A stretch of 64,000 nt of DNA from Vulcanimicrobiota bacterium (GTDB taxonomy: Bacteria; Vulcanimicrobiota; Vulcanimicrobiia; Vulcanimicrobiales; Vulcanimicrobiaceae): the NCBI GenBank assembly GCA_013036095.1, contig JAAXCW010000004.1, positions 124,001 through 188,000 on the forward strand, read 5' to 3'. This document shows, one piece after another, positions 44,448 through 54,424 of the stretch. The notes under the pieces are model-generated. The model did no database searches, was not told the DNA's origin, and worked only from the letters and a program-made list of their open reading frames with translations. The stretch's first letter is position 1, and each line of letters begins with the position of its first letter. A program made the position numbers and the translations under genes.

Positions 44448-45540
44448 CGCTTTCGGCGGGCTCGCGCTGTGTGCCGGGCCCTCCCCCGAGCGTAAGACGG
44501 GCCGCTCCGATCGACCAGTCCGCCATTCCGTAATAGAAGTCGAACACGCGCGGGCCGAGGTCCGGACGCGGATCGATGCCGGTCGGAAACACGACGTTGT
44601 CAACGATGCCGTGCAACTCCGATTCGTTTTCGGGCGTGATGATCGGCTGCGCCGACCGGTAGATGATCTTCCGCAAGTCCTGCGCGTCGTGCACGACTAT
44701 GCCCGCGCTGTAGCGCATCTTCGGCTTCGTGTCTTCGCCGATGACGTCGACGCCGTGGAAAATCGACATCCAGCCTTCATCGATTCGTACCGGCGGCGTG
44801 CCGCAGCCGACTTTGAGCGATCCCCAGTGGCCGTCGGGCGCCAGCACTAGTTCGCTTTCGCACACGTCGAGCAACTTTTCGCGATCCTTGAGCGCCGGCT
44901 CCAACGGAATGAAACCGATGCGGATCGATTCGCGATCGCGGTACGGCATGCGTTCGATGATGGGGATCGACGCACGGCCGTCGACCGCGGAGAGATGCAG
45001 CATGGGACGATGATAAAAGGCCAGCGACATAACGCCGCCCGGCGACCGCACCGGCTCGGGAAAGAAAGCCGCGTCCTTGTCGTCGCCGATGTGCATGCCC
45101 GGCTTGTCGAAAACCAGCTTTCCGACACGCTCGAATGTGTAGCCGTCTTTGGAGAGCGCAATCGCAATGCGCGGGCCTTGCGGACCGAACGCCGTGTACG
45201 ACAACACGTACGCGTCGATCGCTTCAATGAAGGTGACGCGCGGATCTTCGCATCCGTATCCCGGCGTGCTCCGAAGCTCGTACACGGCGCTGGGTTCGAG
45301 CACGAACCCGTCGCGCTCGAATAAAAAACGATCGCCGCTGGCGACCGCCTTCACCCGTCCGACCCGTGAAATGTTTCCGTGCGCGACGTCGCGCGGATAG
45401 AGCATCAGCTGGTTGTCCCGCGTGCGCGCGCATGCCGGATTGAGCGTACCTTCGGCCTCGGTCGGATCGCCATTGGGCTCGATCGCTAACCCGAGCCGCT
45501 GAACCTGAACGTCGAGTTCGTCCGAAGCGCGTGCCTGCAT
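44440..45540 (-). CDS. GH130-family glycoside phosphorylase/hydrolase
   Basis: This 366-residue protein is a five-bladed beta-propeller of GH130, whose members phosphorolyse beta-mannosides such as mannosyl-glucose or mannosyl-GlcNAc. The catalytic Asp lies in GCEDPRVTFIEAIDAYVLSYTAF-type sequence (EDPR), with downstream PGMHIGDDKDAAFFPE and WMSIFHGVD typical of the family. ATG 45540 shares ATGA with the alanine racemase stop. The specific mannoside is not known. Confidence 0.87.
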   Translation of the reverse strand: MQARASDELDVQVQRLGLAIEPNGDPTEAEGTLNPACARTRDNQLMLYPRDVAHGNISRVGRVKAVASGDRFLFERDGFVLEPSAVYELRSTPGYGCEDPRVTFIEAIDAYVLSYTAFGPQGPRIAIALSKDGYTFERVGKLVFDKPGMHIGDDKDAAFFPEPVRSPGGVMSLAFYHRPMLHLSAVDGRASIPIIERMPYRDRESIRIGFIPLEPALKDREKLLDVCESELVLAPDGHWGSLKVGCGTPPVRIDEGWMSIFHGVDVIGEDTKPKMRYSAGIVVHDAQDLRKIIYRSAQPIITPENESELHGIVDNVVFPTGIDPRPDLGPRVFDFYYGMADWSIGAARLTLGGGPGTQREPAESAA

Positions 45541-46532
45541 CACGCCGTTTCTTCTAACCGAGCCGCTCGGGCACAGCTTCCAAGATGCGTGACGATCTCG
45601 TGGACCGGCCGTGCGGCCGCGCGCGCGAACTCGTCCAGATCGGCTTGGCGATCGAGCCAAACATACTCACGCGCATCCGCGGGCAGCGCGTCGGCGCGCA
45701 CCGCGGAGTACTGCATACCCGCCATCAGCACGCCGTTTTTGCCTTCCATGCTCGCTGGCAATCCGTCGCCGAAACCGCACCGGAGCATTGCGACCGTGCA
45801 ATCCATCCCGAGCATGGTACCCCCATACCCTATCCGTGTCCCCGCCGAATGTCGCTCGACGCGAAGAACCGGTGCGCTGAACCGAAGCGCACATGCAACG
45901 CCCGGAACCGCAGGCCCTCCGGTCGCCCCAAATAACCCCACGCCGATCCGCACCGACGAACCCCGCCGGATTCCGCGGGCCAGGGGAAAGGTGCTGCAGA
46001 TATCGGTATCGCTCACGCGCACGCCGGCTCGCGAAAGCTCTTCCAAAGCTTTTTCGAAAAGTTCGAGCTGCCGCTCGGAGTCGTCCAAGTCGGTGATGTG
46101 CGTCCACGCTTCGACTTCGGCCGACGCTGCGCGCAGCTCAGGGGCGAAACGCGCAACGTCCCGCGGATCCAGGCCACTCCAGGCCGCGGACATTCTCAGG
46201 CCTACGCGCACGCGCAGCGGCTTGGAATGCGCGCGAAACCATTGCGCTGCGGCCGCGAGCTCTTGCACGTTGGAAACCGAAGGCTGCCCGTCCGCGTCGA
46301 GCACCTCGCCGAAACGCGCGAGCGGCACGGTTCCGAATACGATGACCGGCGCGTTCGTATACGCGCGTAACGCGCGCAATTCGTCCGCATCGGCTACGCA
46401 GTAACTCTGCACCGTGCTCTCCAGTGCACGCACCATCGTCTCCAAACCCCAGCCGTAGCCGTCGGATTTCACCACCGCACGCACGGGAACGCGCGCAAAG
46501 TCGCGCCACGCTTTTGCGTTTGCCGCGAGCAC
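45540..46532 (-). CDS. alr: Alanine racemase-like PLP enzyme
   Basis: This protein has the fold III alanine racemase pattern: PLP Lys in VVKSDGYGWG, the Arg/His-type residues of the barrel, and Tyr in RIGYGGTML that corresponds to the catalytic Tyr. The second conserved Tyr (GYADG in classical enzymes) is Phe here (GFGDG). The only canonical start is GTG 46532, but the family's first strand (R-P-x-x-x-x-D) is present in frame upstream as LRPALSLDPN, so translation probably begins further up, perhaps at CTG 46562. It should make D-alanine for peptidoglycan. Confidence 0.83.
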   Translation of the reverse strand: MLAANAKAWRDFARVPVRAVVKSDGYGWGLETMVRALESTVQSYCVADADELRALRAYTNAPVIVFGTVPLARFGEVLDADGQPSVSNVQELAAAAQWFRAHSKPLRVRVGLRMSAAWSGLDPRDVARFAPELRAASAEVEAWTHITDLDDSERQLELFEKALEELSRAGVRVSDTDICSTFPLARGIRRGSSVRIGVGLFGATGGPAVPGVACALRFSAPVLRVERHSAGTRIGYGGTMLGMDCTVAMLRCGFGDGLPASMEGKNGVLMAGMQYSAVRADALPADAREYVWLDRQADLDEFARAAARPVHEIVTHLGSCARAARLEETA

Positions 46533-46579
46533 GTTCGGATCGAGGGAAAGGGCCGGACGCAGTGCGCTTGCCTTGCTGT

Positions 46580-47011
46580 TTAAGGCAGGTCCGTCGATGT
46601 GATCGGTTCGTCGGCCGGCGTCACGACCTCAACGCGTACGCCGCGCCGGTACGCGGAGTTTGGAACGATCCACAATGTAAAGGTTCGGTATCGGCCCGAC
46701 GGCTGACCGCCGTCAGCAGGCGGTGCTTCGAAGGCGACCACCCGGAAACGATCGGCGCGCGAACGGATCGATTCAATGATCTGCTTGTAGCCGGAACGAT
46801 CGTGCGGTCCCATCAGCAGCACGACGCCGAACTCGGCCCGGAAGCGCACGGGTGCGTGAATACCGAGGCGCTCGAGCGAAGGGGCATCCCGCACGACCAC
46901 CAGTTCGTTGCCCCCAAGTACAGCGGTCTCGCCCTGTCGAAGAGTCTGGACTCGCACGTCCCGGCAGCCGGCCAAGACCAAAAGGGCGGCCAAAGCCCAC
47001 AGGCGCTTCAC
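46580..47011 (-). CDS. Small lipoprotein of unknown function
   Basis: This 143-residue protein has a lipoprotein signal starting at GTG 47011 (KRLWALAALLVLAGC, lipobox L-A-G-C). The mature protein has no domain I recognise; sequence such as GGNELVVVRDAPSLERLGI and WIVPNSAYRRGVRVEVV suggests a small beta-sandwich. It lies just upstream of alr, within the same minus-strand run. Upstream in-frame codons belong to the opposite secreted-protein gene. Confidence 0.72.
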   Translation of the reverse strand: MKRLWALAALLVLAGCRDVRVQTLRQGETAVLGGNELVVVRDAPSLERLGIHAPVRFRAEFGVVLLMGPHDRSGYKQIIESIRSRADRFRVVAFEAPPADGGQPSGRYRTFTLWIVPNSAYRRGVRVEVVTPADEPITSTDLP

Positions 47012-47078
47012 GCGCAGGGCGTTCGAGGTATTGTCACGCGGCGCCCTGCGGGTGCATTCTATAGGAGAGAGGTTACCG

Positions 47079-47873
47079 ATGCTGTACAGACTCGCCGTCA
47101 TCGCCGCTTCCGCCGCGCTCTTGAGCCCGGGCGCAAGTTTCGCCGCCGCTCCTCCGCCGGTCGTTTCGGCTGCGCCCGCTCCCGCGCTCAAAGTTATTGC
47201 GAACGTCCGATCGACGTCGCGTTGCGCGGAGATCGTCACACACGCGAACAGCGCGATCGGCAGCGCGCTCAACAACGACGTGCAGCTGCAGCAACTGATC
47301 ACGCGGCTGCGCGCGGTGAACCTCGACGACGGAAATCCCATTCACCGCCGCAACGGCCTCGACGCGCTGGGTGAATTCGCAAAGACGCTGACCAAACAAT
47401 CGCTTTCGGCCGAGGACGAAGTGAAACGCTTGCGCGCGCTGGCGGAAAAATCCACCGATCCCCAAGAGCAGAAAGAACTCAAAGCATTTGCCGATGCGCT
47501 CGGCGGTGCATTATGGCGCCAGCAGAAAGTCGCCCGCGATCTGAACGGTTATCTCGCCGCGGTAGATTTTCAAGACATGGCCACGTTCACCGAAGGCCAG
47601 CAGCAGGCAAACCGCGCCGTCTTCGGCGTTCCCGATCCGTACATCTCGACCGTAGCGGACACCAAGCCCAACCCGGGAGTCGACCGCAACCGCTCCACGA
47701 TCGATCCGTCTACCGGCATGCGCCCCCCGCCGCTCGGCCACGACATCAACCAGGCGACGGCTACGCAGGAAGCCACGGCGGCGGCCAAAGACTTCGAATC
47801 GCGCCTGCCCGACATCACGTCGGATGAAAACGGCGCCGCCGCACATGTGACGGCCGCCTTAGCGCGCTGCTGA
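47079..47873 (+). CDS. Secreted helical protein of unknown function
   Basis: This 264-residue protein has a signal peptide (MLYRLAVIAASAALLSPGASFAA), then a mostly helical body rich in Ala, Gln and charged residues (LNNDVQLQQLITRLR, AEDEVKRLRALAEK) and a looser C-terminal third (GVDRNRSTIDPSTGMRPPPLG). ATAGGAGAG stands about 8 bases before ATG 47079. No family is recognised. Confidence 0.75.
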   Translation: MLYRLAVIAASAALLSPGASFAAAPPPVVSAAPAPALKVIANVRSTSRCAEIVTHANSAIGSALNNDVQLQQLITRLRAVNLDDGNPIHRRNGLDALGEFAKTLTKQSLSAEDEVKRLRALAEKSTDPQEQKELKAFADALGGALWRQQKVARDLNGYLAAVDFQDMATFTEGQQQANRAVFGVPDPYISTVADTKPNPGVDRNRSTIDPSTGMRPPPLGHDINQATATQEATAAAKDFESRLPDITSDENGAAAHVTAALARC

Positions 47874-47932
47874 TACACGACCCACACTGGTCGTTGTAGG
47901 GTCCTCGGCCTCGGGGCTAAACTGAAGGCCTA

Positions 47933-48832
47933 GTGATAAGCTTGGCGCGACTGAGCTGGTGCGCCGTCGCGGTCGCCTTCGGCGAAGTGCTGCTCGGAAG
48001 TTGGACGCGGATCAACGGCGCCGGCATGACGTGCCCCGACTATCCGCTGTGCCGCGGGCGGATCGTGCCCGCATTTGACGGCGGCGTGATTTGGGAATGG
48101 ACGCACCGGTTTGCGGCACTCGCACTTGGCGTCCTCGTCCTGGTGGTACTGGTGCGCGCGTTCTACGGACGCAACAACGCGCCCGGCGTGCGTCCGGCCG
48201 GGAGTATCGTCTGGATTCTCTTTATGTTCCAGTCGTTTCTGGGCGCCGCGACGGTCAAGCTGTCGAATTCACCGGTCTCCGTTGTTTGGCACTGGGGAAC
48301 CGCGATGGCGCTGATCGCGTCGCTGGCCGCGCTTGCGATCTTTGCGGGCGCCCGACGTTCGGAACGCCGGAGCGGGAACGCGTGGGCGGTGGCCGGCGTC
48401 CTTGCGCTTGCCGCAAGCATCGCGTTCGCTACGATGTGCATCGGCGCGTACGTCAGCTCGAGCGGCGCCGGCTTAGCGTGCGTGACGATTCCCGGCTGCG
48501 CGGGCAACGTCATCGTCTTCGGCAACGGCCAATACGTTCAAATGTTGCACCGCATGGCCGCGGCTGCTTCGCTCTTGGCGGCCGTCGGCGCGTTCGCATT
48601 TACGTGGATCCGGCACGCGAGCGCGCGCGTGCGCTTGTGGACGGGCGTGGCGCTGGCGCTGGTCTTCGTGCAAATCGTATTAGGTTTGCTCAACGTCGCT
48701 TTGCGGCTTCCGATCGATTTGCGTGAAGCGCACGCGGCGAATGCCGCGCTCGTCTTTCTCACGTTCGCCTGCGCGACCACGTTGGCCGTCGTCGACGCTT
48801 CGCCCGCGCGCGAACCCGTGCAGGCCGTATGA
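47933..48832 (+). CDS. ctaA: Heme A synthase
   Basis: This 299-residue, eight-helix protein oxidises heme O to heme A for the cytochrome c oxidase encoded nearby. It has the heme-binding His residues in WEWTHRFAAL, VWHWGTAM, MLHRMAAA and REAHAAN. The two loop Cys pairs (TCPDYPLC and ACVTIPGC) are both present. It starts at GTG 47933 and its stop overlaps ctaB (ATGA). Confidence 0.95.
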   Translation: MISLARLSWCAVAVAFGEVLLGSWTRINGAGMTCPDYPLCRGRIVPAFDGGVIWEWTHRFAALALGVLVLVVLVRAFYGRNNAPGVRPAGSIVWILFMFQSFLGAATVKLSNSPVSVVWHWGTAMALIASLAALAIFAGARRSERRSGNAWAVAGVLALAASIAFATMCIGAYVSSSGAGLACVTIPGCAGNVIVFGNGQYVQMLHRMAAAASLLAAVGAFAFTWIRHASARVRLWTGVALALVFVQIVLGLLNVALRLPIDLREAHAANAALVFLTFACATTLAVVDASPAREPVQAV

Positions 48833-49740
48833 GCGTTTCCGTCCGTTCCGAACGCATCGCGCAATCGCGCATCGCCGCGCTCACGTCGCGGCTCTCCGAT
48901 TACTACGATCTCGGCAAACCGCGGATCATGTATCTGCTGCTGATCACCACGGCTGCCGCGATGTTGATGGCCGCAAAAGGCATGCCGCAGCTCGCGCTTT
49001 TCGGGTGGACGATGCTCGGCGGCGCGCTCGCGGCAATGTCGGCCGGTACGCTGAACTGCGTCTACGACGCCGACATCGACCGGCTGATGCGCCGCACGCA
49101 GTCGCGGCCGGTTCCGGCGCAGCGCATCTCCATTTTCGCCGCGACGACTCACGCCGTTGTGATGGGCGTGCTCTCGTTCTGCATCTTTTATTTTCGCGTC
49201 AATCCGTTGGCGGCATGGCTTTCGCTGGCAGGCAACGTCTATTACGTCGTCATCTATACGATGTGGCTCAAGCGCCGGACGCCGCAGAACATCGTGATCG
49301 GCGGCGCTGCGGGCGCCATTCCGCCGCTCGTCGGATGGGCAGCGGTCACCCACGCAATCGGCGGTCCCGCGATCGGACTTTTCGCCATCATCTTCTTGTG
49401 GACGCCGCCCCACTTTTGGGCGCTCGCGCTCAACAGCGAAAACGATTACGAGAAAGCGGCGATTCCGATGCTTCCAAACGTGGCCGGCGAACGCCGCACC
49501 AAGCGCGCTATTCTGACCTACACGTGGACGCTCGTCCTGGTAACGCTCGCGCTGTTCCCGCTGCACGTGATGGGCGCGATCTATTTCGCGGGATCCGCGG
49601 TGCTCGGCGCGGGGTTCATCGCCTACGCGATGCGGCTGCAGCGTGACGGCGAAGCCGCGGCGCGAACGCTCTTCCGCTTCTCGCTGATCTATCTCGCGCT
49701 GATCTGCGCCTTCATGGTGATCGACCGGATCGTTTTGTGA
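48829..49740 (+). CDS. ctaB: Protoheme IX farnesyltransferase (heme O synthase)
   Basis: This 303-residue polytopic prenyltransferase attaches farnesyl to heme B. The substrate motif [21 protein letters not shown] carries the conserved N-x-x-x-D-x-x-x-D and M-x-R-T elements, and [18 protein letters not shown] is also typical. It starts at ATG 48829 and ends in a GTGA overlap with the MFS gene. With ctaA it makes the heme of coxA. Confidence 0.96.
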   Translation: MSVSVRSERIAQSRIAALTSRLSDYYDLGKPRIMYLLLITTAAAMLMAAKGMPQLALFGWTMLGGALAAMSAGTLNCVYDADIDRLMRRTQSRPVPAQRISIFAATTHAVVMGVLSFCIFYFRVNPLAAWLSLAGNVYYVVIYTMWLKRRTPQNIVIGGAAGAIPPLVGWAAVTHAIGGPAIGLFAIIFLWTPPHFWALALNSENDYEKAAIPMLPNVAGERRTKRAILTYTWTLVLVTLALFPLHVMGAIYFAGSAVLGAGFIAYAMRLQRDGEAAARTLFRFSLIYLALICAFMVIDRIVL

Positions 49741-51089
49741 ACGCGGATCTGCGCAACGATCCCGATCTGCGCGCCGCGCTTCCGCTGCTTCTCACCCTCG
49801 GGTTAGGCGTTTTTCTCGGTGCGCTCGATTTGAGCGTGCTTGCCCCGGCGCTGCCGGCGCTCGGGAACGAATTCGCCGCGGCCAACGGCGATCTGTCGTG
49901 GGTTTTCACGCTCTATCTCTTGATGAACGTCGTCAGCATCGCCGTCATGAGCACGCTCGCCGACCGTTACGGACGCAAGCCGATCTACATTCTCTGCATT
50001 CTGATCTTTCTGGCGGGCAGCGCGTTGGCCATCGTCGCGCAAGATTACACCGCGTTCTTGATCGCGCGCGCGATCCAAGCGCTGGGCGCGGGCGGAATAT
50101 TTCCGGTCGCGACGGCCGCCGTGGGCGACCGCGTGCCGCGCGCGCGGCGCGGAGCGGCGCTCGGATTGATCGCGGCCACGTGGGGTTTGGCGGCGATCAT
50201 CGGACCGCTCTACGGCGGATTGATCACGCACTTCGTTTCGTGGCGCTGGATCTTCGTGCCGAACTTTGCGATCGGCGGCGCAGTGATCGTCTTCGCGCTG
50301 CGCGAGCTCGCGTCCGAGGCACCTGCCAAACGCAAGGGCCCGCTCGACGTCTTGGGTTTGCTGTTGTTGGCAACCGGACTGCTTTTTCTCATGTACGGGA
50401 TCACGGGCACGCACGCCGTTCCTATCGTCATCGGAGGACTCTTGCTGGCCGGCTTCTGGCTGCGTCAGCGCGCGATTGAGTTTCCCATACTGCCGCCCGG
50501 CTTGTTGCGCAATCCTCAGTTGGTGAAGACGTATTTTCTGGAGCTCATCATCGGGATGCTCGAAGGGTCGCTCTTCTTCGTGCCGGTCGTTTTGGTGGGC
50601 GCCGAGCATCTCTCTTACGCAGCCGCGGGCGCAATCGCGGCGATTGGCGCGCTCGCGTTCGTCGTCGTCATCCCGCTTTCGGGACGCGCTCTCGATCGGA
50701 TCGGCAGCCGCAACGTCCTGCTCGCGGGGACGTTCTTCACCGAACTGGGCCTGGCGATTTTCGCGCTGGGCTTTCACTCGCTGGCGCTTGCCGTGCTGGC
50801 GATGATCGTAGCGGGCGTCGGCTTTGGCGCGCTGCTTGGCGCGCCGACCCGCTACATCGTCACCAACGAAGCGCCGGCCGGCTCGCGCGCGACCGCGCTC
50901 GGTCTCCTGAGCCAATTTCTCATCGTAGGGCAAATACTCGGCGGCTCGATTGCCGGGGGCATCATGACGGCGGCGGTCTCGGACGATTCGTCTTACCGCT
51001 GGACCTATCTCACGTTCGCGGCGCTGGCGCTGCTGGCGCTCATTCTGTCGCTTTTTCTTGCGCCGCGTAGAGCCGAACTCGCGTCATGA
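49737..51089 (+). CDS. MFS transporter (DHA2-like)
   Basis: This 450-residue protein has 12 to 14 helices. The motif between helices 2 and 3 is LADRYGRKP (motif A), helix 1 contains [15 protein letters not shown] (motif D1 type of drug exporters), and helix 5 has AIIGPLYGG (motif C type). Multidrug or metabolite export is the usual role. It starts at GTG 49737 with a GTGA overlap and shares ATGA with the next gene. Confidence 0.9.
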   Translation: MNADLRNDPDLRAALPLLLTLGLGVFLGALDLSVLAPALPALGNEFAAANGDLSWVFTLYLLMNVVSIAVMSTLADRYGRKPIYILCILIFLAGSALAIVAQDYTAFLIARAIQALGAGGIFPVATAAVGDRVPRARRGAALGLIAATWGLAAIIGPLYGGLITHFVSWRWIFVPNFAIGGAVIVFALRELASEAPAKRKGPLDVLGLLLLATGLLFLMYGITGTHAVPIVIGGLLLAGFWLRQRAIEFPILPPGLLRNPQLVKTYFLELIIGMLEGSLFFVPVVLVGAEHLSYAAAGAIAAIGALAFVVVIPLSGRALDRIGSRNVLLAGTFFTELGLAIFALGFHSLALAVLAMIVAGVGFGALLGAPTRYIVTNEAPAGSRATALGLLSQFLIVGQILGGSIAGGIMTAAVSDDSSYRWTYLTFAALALLALILSLFLAPRRAELAS

Positions 51090-51661
51090 AACCTGCCGGA
51101 GTGAGCCTCGGGCGGCATTTGGCTGCAAGGCCATGGACCGAACGCGAGCGCGAAATCGTATGGCGCGGGCTGACCGGCCGATTCGCCATCGCGATCGAAC
51201 CGCTGCTCGGGACGGTTTTCTTTGCGCTGATGACGTGGGGCATCGTCTGGCGCGCGCGCGTCGCTAAGCCGCACGATCTCTGGATCCTCGCTCCCGTTTT
51301 CGCCATTATGGCCGTCGGGTTTGCGATCTATTTGGTCGCGCTGCTCGTCGCGCCGTTTATCGCCTACGCGCAAACGTTCAAACCGATCTACATCCTCGAC
51401 GGCTACGTGCGTTATCGCGGCCCCGACGATTTCTCCGAGCCCCAGGCGACCGGTTACGTCGCCGTGCTTTTCCAGGATTCAAAGCTTTGCTGTGAATGGG
51501 AGTGCTTCGGAAAGCACCGCATCCCCAATGCGACGATTCCCGCGCACGTCGAATTCTCCGAGTACGGGGGCATTCACAAAGTGGACGGTAAGTCTACCGG
51601 CGTCTTGCCGGACGAACTTCCGCCGCTCGCGATCGGAATTTCGCAGAAGATGCGGCGCTAG
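51086..51661 (+). CDS. Two-helix membrane protein of unknown function
   Basis: This 191-residue protein has two transmembrane helices (about residues 38-56 and 68-92) and a C-terminal soluble part with the cysteine-containing stretch [16 protein letters not shown]. It starts at ATG 51086 in an ATGA overlap and its stop overlaps the convergent small membrane protein gene by 4 bases. I do not recognise it. Confidence 0.7.
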   Translation: MKPAGVSLGRHLAARPWTEREREIVWRGLTGRFAIAIEPLLGTVFFALMTWGIVWRARVAKPHDLWILAPVFAIMAVGFAIYLVALLVAPFIAYAQTFKPIYILDGYVRYRGPDDFSEPQATGYVAVLFQDSKLCCEWECFGKHRIPNATIPAHVEFSEYGGIHKVDGKSTGVLPDELPPLAIGISQKMRR

Positions 51662-51939
51662 CGGTACGTCTTCGGGTGCGCCGGACGCGACTGGCGAGGC
51701 GGACCTGGAATTCTTACCGGGGCGCGCCGGCCGTATGGGCTGACAACTTTGTAACTCGCTGAGCTCAGCGGAATCCGCATCGCTTTCTGATCGGGCCACC
51801 AGTGGCCATATCCGGCGAGCATAACGACTGAAGCGCCGACTCCGAAAATGCACAGAATACCGATGATCGTCGCGATGCGCACCACCATCGGCGTGCCGCG
51901 GCTCACGGGCACTCCGCGTTCGTCTAACGGATCGTACAT
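51658..51939 (-). CDS. Small membrane protein at end of cox operon
   Basis: This 93-residue protein has one hydrophobic helix (about residues 19-43, MVVRIATIIGILCIFGVGASVVMLAG) with short flanking tails; the C-terminal tail is Arg/Pro-rich. It starts one base into the preceding stop (TAATG). Its position as the last gene after coxB-coxA-coxC suggests an oxidase accessory subunit, by context only. Confidence 0.7.
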   Translation of the reverse strand: MYDPLDERGVPVSRGTPMVVRIATIIGILCIFGVGASVVMLAGYGHWWPDQKAMRIPLSSASYKVVSPYGRRAPVRIPGPPRQSRPAHPKTYR

Positions 51940-52151
51940 TAGGCGACCCCTTTGCCGATCAGCACGCCGAGCGCCGCAAGGATACCCAGAATCGCGCCGA
52001 GCGCGAGCAGGCCGAGCATGATCTTGAAGACTTGGTTCTCGATGCCTTCGCTCTTCCAGTCGTTTCGCAGCGCAATAACGGCCACAAGAAAGACGACGAT
52101 GCCGAAGACAATCGCTAAGATGCGTTCGATGTGTGCGACGGTAGCTTCCAT
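51939..52151 (-). CDS. Small cox-operon membrane protein (subunit IV-like position)
   Basis: This 70-residue protein has two hydrophobic helices (about residues 9-27 and 44-66). It sits 7 bases after coxC, where many bacteria carry subunit IV of aa3-type oxidases. Sequence similarity to a known subunit IV cannot be shown by eye. ATG 52151 is chosen as the start because upstream in-frame sequence is inside coxC. Confidence 0.72.
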   Translation of the reverse strand: MEATVAHIERILAIVFGIVVFLVAVIALRNDWKSEGIENQVFKIMLGLLALGAILGILAALGVLIGKGVA

Positions 52152-52158
52152 CAGCGCC

Positions 52159-52767
52159 TCACAGTAGGTAGAAGATCGAGAACAGCACGACCCAGATGAC
52201 GTCAACGAAATGCCAGTAAAGCGTTCCGAGCGTCAAACCGGTGTACTTGGTGAATGTGTACTTGCCTTGCGCCGCCTGCAGCAGCAGCACCGTCAGGTAA
52301 ATGATTCCCGCAAAGACGTGCAGGCCGTGCATGCCGGTCAGCGTGTAGAATGACGCACCGAAGATGCCGCTGCTCCATCGCGCGCCGATGTGCATGTACT
52401 CCAGCACTTGGCCGGTCAAGAAGCCCGCGCCCAGGATGATCGTCATGACAATCCAGTTTGCGAACTTTGTAAAATTGCGGTGCTTCCAGTTTTCAAGCGC
52501 GAAGTGCATCGTGGCGCCCGATCCGAAGAGCACGATCGAGTTGACCGAAGCCAGTGCGATATCGAGTTTGGGGCCGCCCGCCGGCCAGCCTTGACCGCTA
52601 TTCCGTAAGTACAGATAAGCGAAGATGAACGACGAGAACAGCACTAAGTCGCTGACCATGAAGAGCAGAAACCCTTGGATGCGCAGCTCGCGCGTCTCGA
52701 TGTAGAGCTGATCCGGCTCCTCGTTCATCGCGCCGGCATAGCCGTGGGAAACGCTTGCGACGGCCAT
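52159..52767 (-). CDS. coxC: Cytochrome c oxidase subunit III
   Basis: This 202-residue protein has five helices, fitting the short form of subunit III. Signatures are GMHGLHVFAGIIYL, HFALENWKHRNF and the C-terminal YWHFVDVIWVVLFSIFYL. ATG 52767 overlaps the coxA stop by one base (TGATG). It stabilises the catalytic core in the inner membrane. Confidence 0.95.
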   Translation of the reverse strand: MAVASVSHGYAGAMNEEPDQLYIETRELRIQGFLLFMVSDLVLFSSFIFAYLYLRNSGQGWPAGGPKLDIALASVNSIVLFGSGATMHFALENWKHRNFTKFANWIVMTIILGAGFLTGQVLEYMHIGARWSSGIFGASFYTLTGMHGLHVFAGIIYLTVLLLQAAQGKYTFTKYTGLTLGTLYWHFVDVIWVVLFSIFYLL

Positions 52768-54413
52768 CAGTGCAATTCTTCTTCTAAACCGCGATACGGG
52801 AGCGGTTCGGCGAAGTCGTACGGCGCCGCAAAGACCGACGGCACGTGCTTGAAGTTGTAGTACGGCATCGGCGAGGGAATCTGCCATTCGAGCGTGCGCG
52901 CGTTCCACGGATTGGGGCCCGAGCGTTTTCCGTTACGCATCGACCACAGGGCGTTGATGAGGATCAGGATCAGCGCGGCGGTCATCACGAACGAAAAATA
53001 GGAACACACTTGATTCCAGGCTTGGAACTGCGGATCGTACATCGCAACGCGGCGCGGCTGTCCCCACATGCCCAGCCAGTGCATCGGCAAGAACGTGCCG
53101 TTGAACCCGATGAAGAACAGCCAGAACGCCCACTTACCGAGTTTCTCGTTCATTAGCCGGCCGCTCATCTTGGGATACCAGTAGAACAGCCCGGCGAGAA
53201 TGCCCATCAGACTGCCGCCGACCAGCACGTAGTGCAAGTGCGCCACGATGAAGTACGTGCCGTGAGCGTGCAGATCGAACGGGACCGCCGCCAGGAACAC
53301 GCCGGTGATTCCGCCGAGTGTGAACGTCGCGAGGAAACCGATCGCAAAGAGCATTGCGGTCGTCATGTGGATGACGCCGCCCCACAACGTGGTGACCCAC
53401 GAGAAGATCTTGACGCCCGTCGGGATCGCGATCAGCATCGTCAGCACCATGAACGGCAGCTGCAGCGCGGGGGCCATACCCGACGTGAACATGTGGTGGG
53501 CCCAGACCATGAACCCGAGAATCGCGATCGCGCACGACGAGAACGCGATCATCTTGTAACCGAAGATCGGCTTACGCGAAAACGTCGGGAGAATCTCGGA
53601 GATCATGCCGAAAGCCGGCAAGATCATGATGTAGACGGCGGGATGAGAGTAAAACCAGAACATGTGCTGCCACAGCAGCGGACTGCCGCCCTTGGTCGGA
53701 TCGAAGAACGCAACGCCGAACTGGCGCTGAATGAAGAGCGCTGCGAGCGCCGCACCCAGCGCGGTCGTGGCGATCATCAACAGCGGCGCGGTAACAAACT
53801 GTCCCCACACAAAGAGCGGCATGCGCGTGTAGGTCATCCCCGGAGCGCGCATCTTCAGAATCGTGACCAGGAAGTTTATGCCGGTCATCGTCGAGCTGAC
53901 GCCGATCAAAAAGATCGCCGCGGCCCACATCGAGGTTCCCGGAGCGCCCTGCAGCGACATGGGCGGATATTCCGTCCAGCCGGCGGTCGGGGCGCCCATC
54001 AGGAACGACGCGTACAGCATTAAGCCGGCCGGCGGGAAGAGCCAGAAGCTCAGCATGTTCAGCCACGGAAAGGCGACGTCGCGCGCGCCGATCTGCACCG
54101 GAAAGATCAGGTTGCCGAATCCGCCGGTAAGCAGCGGAATGATCACCAGCCACACCATCGTTGACCCGTGAACCGAGTAGACTTCGTTGTACGTATCGGG
54201 CGTCATGAGCCCGCCGCTGGCTTTCATGAGTTGAATGCGGATGAGTTCGGCCAGCATGCCGCCCAAAATCATGAACAGGAAGGCCGTGATCATGTACTGG
54301 ATCCCGATGATCTTGTGATCGATCGAAAAGACGTACTTCCGGATGAACCCTTGCGGCTCCGGATGAATGTGGTCGGCCAGTCCTCCGCCTGCGTGCGCTG
54401 CTACAGCTGTCAT
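52767..54413 (-). CDS. coxA: Cytochrome c oxidase subunit I (A2-type)
   Basis: This 548-residue, 12-helix protein holds low-spin heme, the high-spin heme and CuB. The binuclear-centre motif is YSHPAVYIMILPAFG: the Glu of A1 oxidases (HPEVY) is absent and the preceding Tyr-Ser pair marks an A2-type enzyme. CuB His residues are in WAHHMFTSG; the K-channel Lys is in PTGVKIFSW; HLHYVLVGG binds the hemes. It starts at ATG 54413, 11 bases after coxB, and reduces O2 to water while pumping protons. Confidence 0.97.
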   Translation of the reverse strand: MTAVAAHAGGGLADHIHPEPQGFIRKYVFSIDHKIIGIQYMITAFLFMILGGMLAELIRIQLMKASGGLMTPDTYNEVYSVHGSTMVWLVIIPLLTGGFGNLIFPVQIGARDVAFPWLNMLSFWLFPPAGLMLYASFLMGAPTAGWTEYPPMSLQGAPGTSMWAAAIFLIGVSSTMTGINFLVTILKMRAPGMTYTRMPLFVWGQFVTAPLLMIATTALGAALAALFIQRQFGVAFFDPTKGGSPLLWQHMFWFYSHPAVYIMILPAFGMISEILPTFSRKPIFGYKMIAFSSCAIAILGFMVWAHHMFTSGMAPALQLPFMVLTMLIAIPTGVKIFSWVTTLWGGVIHMTTAMLFAIGFLATFTLGGITGVFLAAVPFDLHAHGTYFIVAHLHYVLVGGSLMGILAGLFYWYPKMSGRLMNEKLGKWAFWLFFIGFNGTFLPMHWLGMWGQPRRVAMYDPQFQAWNQVCSYFSFVMTAALILILINALWSMRNGKRSGPNPWNARTLEWQIPSPMPYYNFKHVPSVFAAPYDFAEPLPYRGLEEELH

Positions 54414-54424
54414 CTTGCTCCGAG

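Noticed and set aside
49803-50933. 376-codon minus-strand frame opposite the MFS gene
   Set aside because: Charged, Arg/Asp-rich mirror of membrane helices, no start site or domain.
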